Positions 1 to 6,746 of a stretch of DNA of 10,234 nt are shown in pieces. Made by a program: the position numbers and the translations under genes. The notes under the pieces were generated by a model. That model worked only from the letters and a program-made list of their open reading frames with translations. It ran no database searches and was not told the DNA's origin. The first letter of the stretch is position 1. Each line of letters opens with the position of its first letter. The stretch covers positions 1-10,234 of the forward strand of contig JAFMIS010000059.1 of NCBI GenBank assembly GCA_017853915.1, read 5' to 3'. Source of the stretch: a bacterium. Its GTDB lineage: Bacteria > Bdellovibrionota_C > UBA2361 > OMII01.

Positions 1-1704
1 AAAGTTTTCAACTTCTTCGCTGATGAGTTTTTCGGCATGGAGAAAACGATCAACCAGATCGTGCGATACTTCCACTCCGCGTCCCTCAAAGGTGAGGAGA
101 GTCGGCAGGTGTTGTATCTCGTGGGACCTGTAGGTTCGGGAAAAAGCTCTCTCGTTGAGCGCTTGAAAAAGGGGCTCGAGCACCTTCCGCCCTTCTACGC
201 TGTTGAGAATTGCCCGATGTTTGAGGAGCCTCTCCACCTGGTTCCTCGACATCTCCGCAAAGAATTTTCCAAGATGCTTGGAATAGAGATTGAGGGAGAC
301 CTCTGTCCTGTATGTCGGTACCGCCTCAAGGAGGAGTACCAGGGTAAGTGGGAGGATGTTCCCGTTAAGACGTACGATTTCAGCATCCGCGCCAAACGTG
401 GAGTAGGCGTGGTGCCACCGGTAGATCCAAATAATCAGGACACGAGTGTTCTGATAGGTGGAGAGGATATCTCGAAGCTTGATCTTTACTCGGAGGGAGA
501 TCCGCGAGTGCTCGATCTCACGGGAGCGCTCAACGTCGGTAATCGAGGAATGGTTGAGTTTATCGAGGTCTTCAAGAATGAGACTGAATATCTCCACGCG
601 ATGATTACCGCGACGCAGGAGAAGTCAATCCCAGCGCCCGGTCGCCACGGTATGATCTATGTAGATACATGTATCGTGGCCCATTCTAACGAAGCGGAGT
701 GGAAAAAATTCAAGAGTGACCACACGAATGAGGCGATCCTTGACCGTATCGTAACAGTTAAAGTGCCGTACAATCTGCGACTCTCGGAGGAGGTTAAGAT
801 CTACAAAAAGATCATTCGTCAATCGCAGTTCACGGCGGATATCGCCCCGCATACGATAGAGATCGCCTCGATGTTCGCGATCCTGTCGCGGCTTGATCCA
901 ACCAATAAATGTGACCTTATGACGAAATTAAAGCTCTACAACGGCGAAGAGGTCGTGGAGAAGGGCAAAACAAAACGCATCGATGTGGTTGAGCTGCGCG
1001 AGGAAGCGAAGAGCGAGGGAATGACCGGAATATCGACACGCTTCATTATGAAAGCGCTCGACAACGCGCTCTCGGATAATATCGAGCTGAACGCAATACA
1101 CCCGATATCAGTGCGCGAGTCGTTGGTGCACATGGTGAAAGAGGCTGATTTCCCGGATGACGTGAAGAAGCGCTATCTTGAGTTCCTTCAGGATACGCTC
1201 CACAAAGAGTACCTTGAGGTGCTCGAGAAGGAGATCACCAAAGCGTTCGTGTACTCGTATCAGGAGCAGGCTGAGGCCCTATTTCAGAACTATCTCGATC
1301 ACGCCGAGTCGTACGTGACGAAGAAGAAATTTAAGGATAGGAGCACCGGAGAGGTTCTGGAGCCAGATGAGGGGTTCATGAAGTCAATCGAGGAGCAGAT
1401 CGCGATCATCGGGACCGCGTGCGATGGTTTCCGGCAGGAAGTAATCGCGTACCTCTGGTCGGCCGGTCGTCGTGGCGAGAAGGTGAGCTACGAGAGTTAT
1501 GAGCCACTCAAGGAGGCTATTGAAAAGAAGCTTATGGCGAGTGTTCGAGATGTCTCTCGAATCATCACCAAGGCCCGCACTCGAGATGATGAGCAACACA
1601 AGAAATACGGCCGCATGGTTGAGCAGCTTATTCGCAACGGATACCCGGCGAGTTGTGTTGATATTATCCTGAAGTACGCAGCGAACAATTTGTGGAAGGA
1701 TTAG
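1..1704 (+). CDS. prkA: PrkA-family AAA+ protein kinase/ATPase (YeaG), 5' partial
   Basis: The reading frame is open from base 1, upstream of the first ATG at 37, and the codons before that ATG (encoding VFNFFADEFFG) match the conserved family segment just ahead of the AAA+ core. The gene is therefore cut by the window edge, with roughly 60-75 N-terminal residues missing; 567 residues are visible. Motifs: Walker A GPVGSGKSS at 124-150; a Cys cluster with one Cys at 211-213 and CPVC at 304-315, as I recall from Bacillus-type PrkA but not E. coli YeaG; the AHSNEAEW segment near 677-700; and ILDRIVTVKVPY near 748-774. The C-terminal part corresponds to the PrkA kinase-like domain. The family is described as a Ser/Thr protein kinase, and more recently as a AAA+ protease-like ATPase, in stress, starvation or sporulation. 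It is cytosolic. It heads the prkA-yeaH-spoVR operon. The family call is very secure; the biochemical activity is not. Confidence 0.96.
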   Translation, partial: KVFNFFADEFFGMEKTINQIVRYFHSASLKGEESRQVLYLVGPVGSGKSSLVERLKKGLEHLPPFYAVENCPMFEEPLHLVPRHLRKEFSKMLGIEIEGDLCPVCRYRLKEEYQGKWEDVPVKTYDFSIRAKRGVGVVPPVDPNNQDTSVLIGGEDISKLDLYSEGDPRVLDLTGALNVGNRGMVEFIEVFKNETEYLHAMITATQEKSIPAPGRHGMIYVDTCIVAHSNEAEWKKFKSDHTNEAILDRIVTVKVPYNLRLSEEVKIYKKIIRQSQFTADIAPHTIEIASMFAILSRLDPTNKCDLMTKLKLYNGEEVVEKGKTKRIDVVELREEAKSEGMTGISTRFIMKALDNALSDNIELNAIHPISVRESLVHMVKEADFPDDVKKRYLEFLQDTLHKEYLEVLEKEITKAFVYSYQEQAEALFQNYLDHAESYVTKKKFKDRSTGEVLEPDEGFMKSIEEQIAIIGTACDGFRQEVIAYLWSAGRRGEKVSYESYEPLKEAIEKKLMASVRDVSRIITKARTRDDEQHKKYGRMVEQLIRNGYPASCVDIILKYAANNLWKD

Positions 1705-1718
1705 CGACCACGGTCGCT
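1703..1718 (+). other. Hairpin at the prkA stop codon
   Basis: AGCGAC (1703-1708) and GTCGCT (1713-1718) form a perfect 6-bp stem around a CACG loop, starting inside the prkA stop codon. No T-run follows, so it does not look like an intrinsic terminator. It may protect or process the mRNA between prkA and the next gene. A stem this size occurs by chance a few times in 10 kb, so only its position makes it notable. Confidence 0.35.
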
Positions 1719-1777
1719 CGTAGCCATGAAGTGAAGAGCGTTGGATGAGATGCTTGCTTTGAGGAAATGACCCGCTG

Positions 1778-3013
1778 ATGTCAACGATCTTTCGACCTTA
1801 CACGCCAACCTCACAGCGCTCAGACCGGAGCGCGCGAGATAGGATGCGGCATCGACAGAAGATTAAGGACTCAATTCGCGACAATATCGGCGATATTCTC
1901 GCTGAGGAATCGATCATCGGGCGCGACAAAGATAAAATTATCAAAGTGCCGATTCGCTCGGTAAAGGAATATCGCTTCATCTATGGGGAAAACTCTCCTG
2001 GCGCCGCGCAGGGTGACGGCAATCAAAAGCCGGGCGATGTGGTCGAGCAGGGGAATCAGGATGGGCAAGGTCAGGGCCAGGGGGCTGGAAGCCAAGCTGG
2101 TGTCGACGCGTTCGAGACTGACATTACCCTTGAGGAGCTCATCGCGATTATGTTCGATGATCTCGAGTTGCCTGAATTGGAGCGCAAAGCTCTCAAGAGC
2201 GTGCTCTCTGAGGATGCGAGGAAACGCAAAGGGCATCGCAAAGCCGGTATTCGTCCTCGTCTTGATAAGCGGGCTACAGCTCGCAATCGAATCCGTCGAA
2301 AATTGTCGGTCAAAGGCAGTCGTGGTGTCGACGTTGAGGGCGAGGAGCAGCGCTTTCCGTTCCATGATGATGACATGAGCTACTTTCATATCGCGCCGAC
2401 GACAAAGGAAGCCTCGAATGCTGTTGTGTTCTGTATCATGGACACATCAGGGTCGATGGGGACCGTGAAGAAGTATCTGGCGCGGAGCTTCTACTTTCTG
2501 CTGTATCAGTTCGTTCGCCAGAAGTACGCGAATGTGGAAGTAGTTTTTATCGCGCATCATACCGAAGCGAAAGAAGTGCCGGAAACTGACTTCTTTCATA
2601 AGGTAGAGTCGGGCGGTACGTATATCTCCTCTGGCTATCGCAAAGCGCTCGACATCATCAACGATCGCTACCATCCCTCGCTGTGGAATATTTACGCGTT
2701 TCACTGCTCAGATGGGGACAATTTCTACTCTGATAATGAGCGTGCTCTGCAGGCCGCGGAGGAGTTGTGTAAGGTCTGTAATCTCTTTGGTTACGGAGAG
2801 ATTAAACCCTCTGGTAGCGCGTACTATAGTGGAAGCATGCTGGAGGTTTTTGGGCAGATCCAGGCGCAGAACTTTCACATGATAACGATCGAGAAAAAAG
2901 AAGATCTGTGGGAGGGCTTCCGAAGCTTCCTGATGAAAGATAGAGGCAGTGGGGTCTCGGCTCACGGAAAAGTGTTTGGAAACAGTGAGGGAGCGGCCGC
3001 GGCGGCGCCATAA
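1778..3013 (+). CDS. yeaH: YeaH/YhbH-family VWA protein (DUF444)
   Basis: This 411-residue cytosolic protein is close to the usual 390-430 for DUF444. The basic N-terminal helix region (residues about 17-70, ending KVPIRSVKEYRFIYGE) is the YhbH-like start. A Gly/Gln-rich flexible linker follows at about 72-108. The C-terminal half is a von Willebrand factor A fold with all three MIDAS elements: D222-T-S-G-S226, T281 in GGTYISS, and D312 in SDGD. It should therefore bind a divalent metal and mediate protein contacts. The tail is Ala-rich. GAGGA at 1761-1765 is the likely ribosome binding site, 12 nt from the ATG. A nearer ATG at 1767 reads only M-T-R-stop, and its TGA overlaps this start (TGATG), so coupling is possible. 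It lies between prkA and spoVR, its standard neighbours, and is probably their adaptor or a PrkA target; that role is inferred. Confidence 0.95.
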   Translation: MSTIFRPYTPTSQRSDRSARDRMRHRQKIKDSIRDNIGDILAEESIIGRDKDKIIKVPIRSVKEYRFIYGENSPGAAQGDGNQKPGDVVEQGNQDGQGQGQGAGSQAGVDAFETDITLEELIAIMFDDLELPELERKALKSVLSEDARKRKGHRKAGIRPRLDKRATARNRIRRKLSVKGSRGVDVEGEEQRFPFHDDDMSYFHIAPTTKEASNAVVFCIMDTSGSMGTVKKYLARSFYFLLYQFVRQKYANVEVVFIAHHTEAKEVPETDFFHKVESGGTYISSGYRKALDIINDRYHPSLWNIYAFHCSDGDNFYSDNERALQAAEELCKVCNLFGYGEIKPSGSAYYSGSMLEVFGQIQAQNFHMITIEKKEDLWEGFRSFLMKDRGSGVSAHGKVFGNSEGAAAAAP

Positions 3014-3016
3014 GAT

Positions 3017-4474
3017 ATGTCATTTAACATTGAAGAACTCGGGCGTTGGGACGATAAGATTCGGGAACTTGTAGCCCGGTACGGCCTTAATTGCTACCCG
3101 CAGGAGTTCGAGGTGTGCGATCACAACGAGATGCTGGGATATATGGCCTATACGGGCATGCCATCCCACTATCCTCACTGGTCGTATGGGAAGTCCTATG
3201 AGCGTCAAAAAACCATGTACGATTACGGCGTATCTGGGCTGCCCTACGAGATGGTAATCAACTCAAATCCCTGCCTGGCTTACCTGATGCGCGATAACTC
3301 TCTCCTCTTGCAAGTGCTGACGATCTCGCATGTCTATGGGCATAACGATTTCTTCGCCAATAACTTTACATTTACCTCGGGTACGGACGCCAAGCATGTG
3401 TTAGAGATGTTTAAGAACGCGGCTAATCGCGTGGCGAGTTACCATGAGGATCCCTCGATCGGTATCGATGAAGTAGAAGATGTAGTTGATCACGCGCATG
3501 CTATCTCCTATCAACGCTCTCGAAATCTCGCGATTCAAAAGCTGTCAGACGAGGAGTTGCGGAAGAGGGCATGGGAGAGGGCGCAGCCCAGCGCTGACCC
3601 CTGGCGTGACATCCATCCAACGCCGGAGTACGTCGCTCCTGATTTTACCAAGACGCCCGCGGAGCCGGTAGAGGATCTGCTCCTCTTCATCGCGCGGTAT
3701 AATCCCTATCTGCCTGAGTGGAAGCGCGACATTCTTCAGATCGTTGATCAGCAAACCCAGTATTTCATGCCTCAGATGGAAACAAAGATCATGAATGAGG
3801 GCTGGGCAAGCTACTGGCACCATAAGATCCTGAATGAGTTAAGGCTGCCGCAGGATATGCACCTTGAGCTTCTTGTGAGACACAATCAGGTGCTCCGCCC
3901 TCACCCTGGGGGCCTCAACCCGTACCATCTCGGTTTTGTCATGTGGCATGATATCGAGCGCCGCTGGAACGAGGGGGATACAGGACGGGAATGGACGGAT
4001 GATTCTCCAAAGGTAGATGTATCAACGCTCGATGAGAACGATACTCCTGGCCGTAGAAAGATCTTTGAGGTGCGCGAGTCTGATCGAGATCAATCTTTTC
4101 TGCGGCGATTTCTGACCCGCGAGCTAATGGATGAGCTGCATCTTTTTCAGCACGAGCGTCGCGGTAAGGAGCGAGTGGTCACTAAGGTTTCAAATGAGGA
4201 GGGTTGGAAGGACGTACGAGACACATTAATCAAGAGTGTTGGTACGGGCTCAATCCCAGTGATTAAGGTCGAAGACGCGGACTTTGGTCGCAATCGCACC
4301 CTCTACTTAAAGCATTATCACGATGGAAGAGATCTTCAATTAGAGTACGCGGATCACACCCTGCGGCACGTCGCTCGTTTGTGGGAGCGTGAGGTGGTGC
4401 TTGAAACGAGTATCAATGGCAAAGGTAGCTTGCTCAAGGTAGTTGGTGACTCCCTCAAAATAGAAAGGCTCTGA
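3017..4474 (+). CDS. spoVR: SpoVR family protein (YcgB)
   Basis: The 485 residues match the family (about 470-510). The N-terminal half is strongly SpoVR-like: GYMAYTGMPSHYPHWSYGKSYE, then SHVYGHNDFF (H105 and H109), NEGWASYWHH (E261, H268, H269), and NPYHLGFVMWHDIE (301-314). The name comes from a Bacillus protein needed for normal spore cortex; in non-sporulating bacteria the gene travels with prkA and yeaH, and its molecular function is not settled. No signal peptide or membrane segment is seen, so it is probably cytosolic. The ATG is only 3 nt after the yeaH stop, with no good Shine-Dalgarno sequence, so translation is probably coupled to yeaH. The His/Glu pattern could be a metal site (see findings). 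It converges on the AMIN-domain gene with 17 nt between stops. Confidence 0.95.
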   Translation: MSFNIEELGRWDDKIRELVARYGLNCYPQEFEVCDHNEMLGYMAYTGMPSHYPHWSYGKSYERQKTMYDYGVSGLPYEMVINSNPCLAYLMRDNSLLLQVLTISHVYGHNDFFANNFTFTSGTDAKHVLEMFKNAANRVASYHEDPSIGIDEVEDVVDHAHAISYQRSRNLAIQKLSDEELRKRAWERAQPSADPWRDIHPTPEYVAPDFTKTPAEPVEDLLLFIARYNPYLPEWKRDILQIVDQQTQYFMPQMETKIMNEGWASYWHHKILNELRLPQDMHLELLVRHNQVLRPHPGGLNPYHLGFVMWHDIERRWNEGDTGREWTDDSPKVDVSTLDENDTPGRRKIFEVRESDRDQSFLRRFLTRELMDELHLFQHERRGKERVVTKVSNEEGWKDVRDTLIKSVGTGSIPVIKVEDADFGRNRTLYLKHYHDGRDLQLEYADHTLRHVARLWEREVVLETSINGKGSLLKVVGDSLKIERL

Positions 4475-4481
4475 GAGAGCC
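4457..4481 (-). terminator. Possible intrinsic terminator of the AMIN-domain gene
   Basis: GGCTCT (4467-4472) and AGAGCC (4476-4481) form a perfect 6-bp stem with a 3-nt loop. Read on the minus strand it lies 10 nt past the stop of the AMIN-domain gene and is followed by a T-rich run (TTTCTATTTT). That is the order expected of a small intrinsic terminator. It overlaps the last codons and stop of spoVR; on the plus strand no T-run follows, so it would act one way only. Confidence 0.5.
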
Positions 4482-4491
4482 GCGCCCTATC

Positions 4492-5679
4492 TTATGGTTT
4501 CTTAACCCAGATCTCTTGATCGTGCATGGAGGTAGTGAGTGCCATATCCCCCTCGGTGCTCACGCTAATCTCGGTATCTTTCCCGACGGTTTCAGCCACA
4601 ATCATGACAAAACCGACGAAATCATGGGGCGGGAATTGGGGTAGCTCGAGGTCTTCGTTCGCCAATCCACAATCTCTGAGAATGATCTTATAGGTTTCCT
4701 CGTCGACCTTGCTTATTTCGGCTTGAGCTTTCGGTTTGTTAAGGATGATTTTGAGCACCGGGGTCTTGTCCGGTAATCGCTCAAATTTGTATCCCGTTAT
4801 GCTAAACGTGGTGGCCACTTTTTGAGGTTGCCCTGCCTGTTTCGAGCTCTCAAGATCTCCGAGGTCCTGAGAATTCTCTACCGCGACATCGTCAGCGCCA
4901 GTTTGATAGTCAGGCAGCGCCGCTTTAGGAGGAGCGCCTGCGTTTGTAGCGCCCGCAGATGCCCCTGATGGGGCAGCTTTCTCCACGTCAGAGAGCGTTG
5001 GACCGGAGGTCTCGGTTGGCGCCGAGGTCGCGGTCGTGGTTGCCACGATGGTTGGGGTAGCCGTTAGAGATGGGATTGGAGCCATCGTTGGGGTGGCTTG
5101 AGCAGCTTGAGCTGGTACGGCTGTGGTGGCGACAGGGGCAAGCGTGGGCGTGGCTGCCACTGGCGGGCTGCTGGGTTGGGATGGTGAAGCCGCATGAGTG
5201 CTTTCGAGGATTTTGATGATCGCTTGACGTTTGCCAGCCTTCCACTCGTATTCGGGGGGAGTCGATTGAATGAGATCAACTACCACACGTAATTTCTCAG
5301 GATGGGCACCTAAACGGACCTGCTTAATGACTCCATTCGCTGGCGCCACGAAATTCTCGCTTTTCTTAACGGAAGCTCCGTCAAAATCAATCACCAGTCG
5401 TGGAGGATCTGATAGCAGAAAGGCGTTAATTTTCGAGTCTGTTGGAACAGATATCTTAAGAATTATAAAGCTCTTAGTCTGTTCTATTTCCCGATCAATA
5501 AGGATGCTCACGCGTTCTTTTGAAGCGATAGTTTTCGGCCCACCGCTAAAGTTACCCGGAGGGTTCTCGGCCACGGATGTTGTCGTTGGGATCAAGATCG
5601 AGATGGCGGTTGCTAGACCCATTACCAGCATCAGGCTAGTGGATCTCATGTTCTTTGGAGTAGTGCAGGGCATGAGCAT
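4492..5679 (-). CDS. Exported AMIN-domain protein with Thr/Pro/Ala-rich linker
   Basis: Numbering is from the furthest upstream start, TTG at 5691 (399 residues). A signal peptide is clear: basic MRSTSL, hydrophobic core at about 20-34, cleavage probably after SVA at residue 41. An AMIN domain (about 60-161) follows, with PRLVIDFDGA and the segment VIKQVRLGAHPEKLRVVVDL typical of PilQ and AmiC periplasmic regions; these domains bind or localise near peptidoglycan. A low-complexity linker (about 162-294) carries ATPT three times, at 180, 199 and 211. Residues about 295-399 form a second beta-rich domain that may be a divergent AMIN. No secretin or amidase domain is present, so it is an orphan accessory. 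Start choice is uncertain: TTG at 5691, ATG at 5679, 5673 or 5649. The last gives the most ordinary signal peptide (27 residues), and no start has a strong ribosome binding site. The reported coordinate uses ATG 5679. Confidence 0.85.
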   Translation of the reverse strand: MLMPCTTPKNMRSTSLMLVMGLATAISILIPTTTSVAENPPGNFSGGPKTIASKERVSILIDREIEQTKSFIILKISVPTDSKINAFLLSDPPRLVIDFDGASVKKSENFVAPANGVIKQVRLGAHPEKLRVVVDLIQSTPPEYEWKAGKRQAIIKILESTHAASPSQPSSPPVAATPTLAPVATTAVPAQAAQATPTMAPIPSLTATPTIVATTTATSAPTETSGPTLSDVEKAAPSGASAGATNAGAPPKAALPDYQTGADDVAVENSQDLGDLESSKQAGQPQKVATTFSITGYKFERLPDKTPVLKIILNKPKAQAEISKVDEETYKIILRDCGLANEDLELPQFPPHDFVGFVMIVAETVGKDTEISVSTEGDMALTTSMHDQEIWVKKP

Positions 5680-5846
5680 ATTTAATTTCAATCCGTGAGA
5701 TCTCTCTGTCTACTGACTGGAGCTTTTCGCGACTCTCACACCACTAGGGATGTGGAGGCGTTCTAATTGATACGGTACCCCCTAAGCATCTGGATGCAAA
5801 GAGGGAATTAATGCCTGCCAGGCGCGAGAGGGCTGTCTGGTTAAGG

Positions 5847-6614
5847 TTACCGCAGCTCAAGGCCTCGGCGCGGCTTGGAGCGCTGGGCCTGGGCCTGTTC
5901 CGCGAACATGAGAATCCTTTCTTGGCAGGTTTCAAGGGTCCGCGGATGGGGGCTTGAGAGGATCCACTGAGCTCCGTTCCCATCGTGTTCCTCTGTTTCC
6001 AAGATAAGTGCTGGAGGTGCCGTATTTTCGTCTTCTGATCGAGGCAGCGAGGAGCGGAATTTATTGACGGTGGAATGGGCGAACACGAGTTTTGCCCCAT
6101 CTTTACCCTCTGTGACCATCAGAAGGCTCTCGGGGAAGAGCGAGACCCATACTGGAATTTTTGTTGAGGTGGGCTGCTTATGTGGTTGGGACTCCTCGGA
6201 GTCATTCAAGCGCTCTCGTGCTTGCTCCGCTGTAGCTCGAAATAGAAAGTTTACGCCGGTGTGGGGCGCTTGAAGGATTTTCGCGAAGTGTCGAGCTGTA
6301 TGCTCTGCAGCCAGATATTCGGCGATAGCTCGTGGTTTTGCTCTCGTCCATGCTCGAGTAAAGATGGCCTGAAAAACGACCGGCGTTATGACTCCCGTGG
6401 CCAATAAGAGGGTTGGCATCTTGAGAGCCCAGGCTGCTGTTGCGCCGAGCGCCAGGAGAGTCAGGCATGATCCTAAAGCCTGGGCTTGAGCCAGCGCTAC
6501 CACAGCCTTGCGTTCCTCCGCTGGCACCCGTTGCCAGGTCAGGGTTGCCACATCTGGATTGCTTTGATCTTCAGTCATGCTGATCGAGGAAAAAATTGCC
6601 CCAGAGCCCCGCAT
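5847..6614 (-). CDS. Two-TM membrane protein of unknown function
   Basis: I do not recognise this 255-residue protein. After a polar N-terminus there are two adjacent hydrophobic segments (about 46-64 and 67-85) separated by a very short turn, forming a membrane hairpin. The Arg/Lys-rich stretch RAWTRAKPR after the second segment suggests that both termini are cytoplasmic. The soluble part has a helical, charged stretch (about 95-140), a polar linker, then about 152-240 with alternating beta-like segments (VWVSLF, LLMVTE, LVFAHSTVNKF, ALILETE, QWILSS) ending in a helix (LETCQERILMFAEQ). This order recalls a bacterial PH-like domain, but that is only a shape argument. The tail is basic. The start is ATG 6614, or ATG 6578 (Met13); neither has a good Shine-Dalgarno sequence. 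It reads in the same direction as the AMIN-domain gene, 155-167 nt upstream of it, and may be co-transcribed. The 155-nt gap holds no convincing gene. Confidence 0.7.
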   Translation of the reverse strand: MRGSGAIFSSISMTEDQSNPDVATLTWQRVPAEERKAVVALAQAQALGSCLTLLALGATAAWALKMPTLLLATGVITPVVFQAIFTRAWTRAKPRAIAEYLAAEHTARHFAKILQAPHTGVNFLFRATAEQARERLNDSEESQPHKQPTSTKIPVWVSLFPESLLMVTEGKDGAKLVFAHSTVNKFRSSLPRSEDENTAPPALILETEEHDGNGAQWILSSPHPRTLETCQERILMFAEQAQAQRSKPRRGLELR

Positions 6615-6637
6615 AACATACTGAATACAGGGCGTTC

Positions 6638-6666
6638 TTGGTAAGAAAACGACAGTCGCTCATAAC
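6638..6666 (+). promoter_or_regulatory. Possible sigma70 promoter of comM
   Basis: TTGGTA (6638-6643) and CATAAC (6661-6666) are separated by exactly 17 nt, each matching 4 of 6 consensus positions. They lie in the divergent gap ahead of comM and would give a leader of about 70 nt. This is a weak match found by eye; the gap must hold a plus-strand promoter, but this may not be it. Confidence 0.3.
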
Positions 6667-6746
6667 CTAAGCACATACCGTACCGAACGCCGAGATGTAG
6701 GGCTACGAGGGCACAACTTTTTAGAGGGCCTAACGAATACCTCTCT

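Noticed and set aside
1871..2389. 172-codon open frame on the minus strand inside the DUF444 gene, and a 131-codon plus-strand frame at 1983-2378
   Set aside because: Both lie within a secure gene with full MIDAS motifs. Their translations have no recognisable domain and look like shadow composition.
5786..5797. GCAT-CTGG-ATGC small palindrome downstream of the 255-aa gene
   Set aside because: The stem is only 4-5 bp with no T-run on either strand; it is not convincing as a terminator.
5744..6100. 118-codon minus-strand open frame overlapping the end of the 255-aa gene
   Set aside because: It is Pro/Arg/Ser-rich with no hydrophobic or domain pattern; the overlapping 255-aa frame has coherent TM segments and is preferred.
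6614..6625. 12-mer TAACATACTGAA shared with 9858-9869
   Set aside because: Several 12-mer matches are expected by chance in 10 kb and the contexts have nothing in common.
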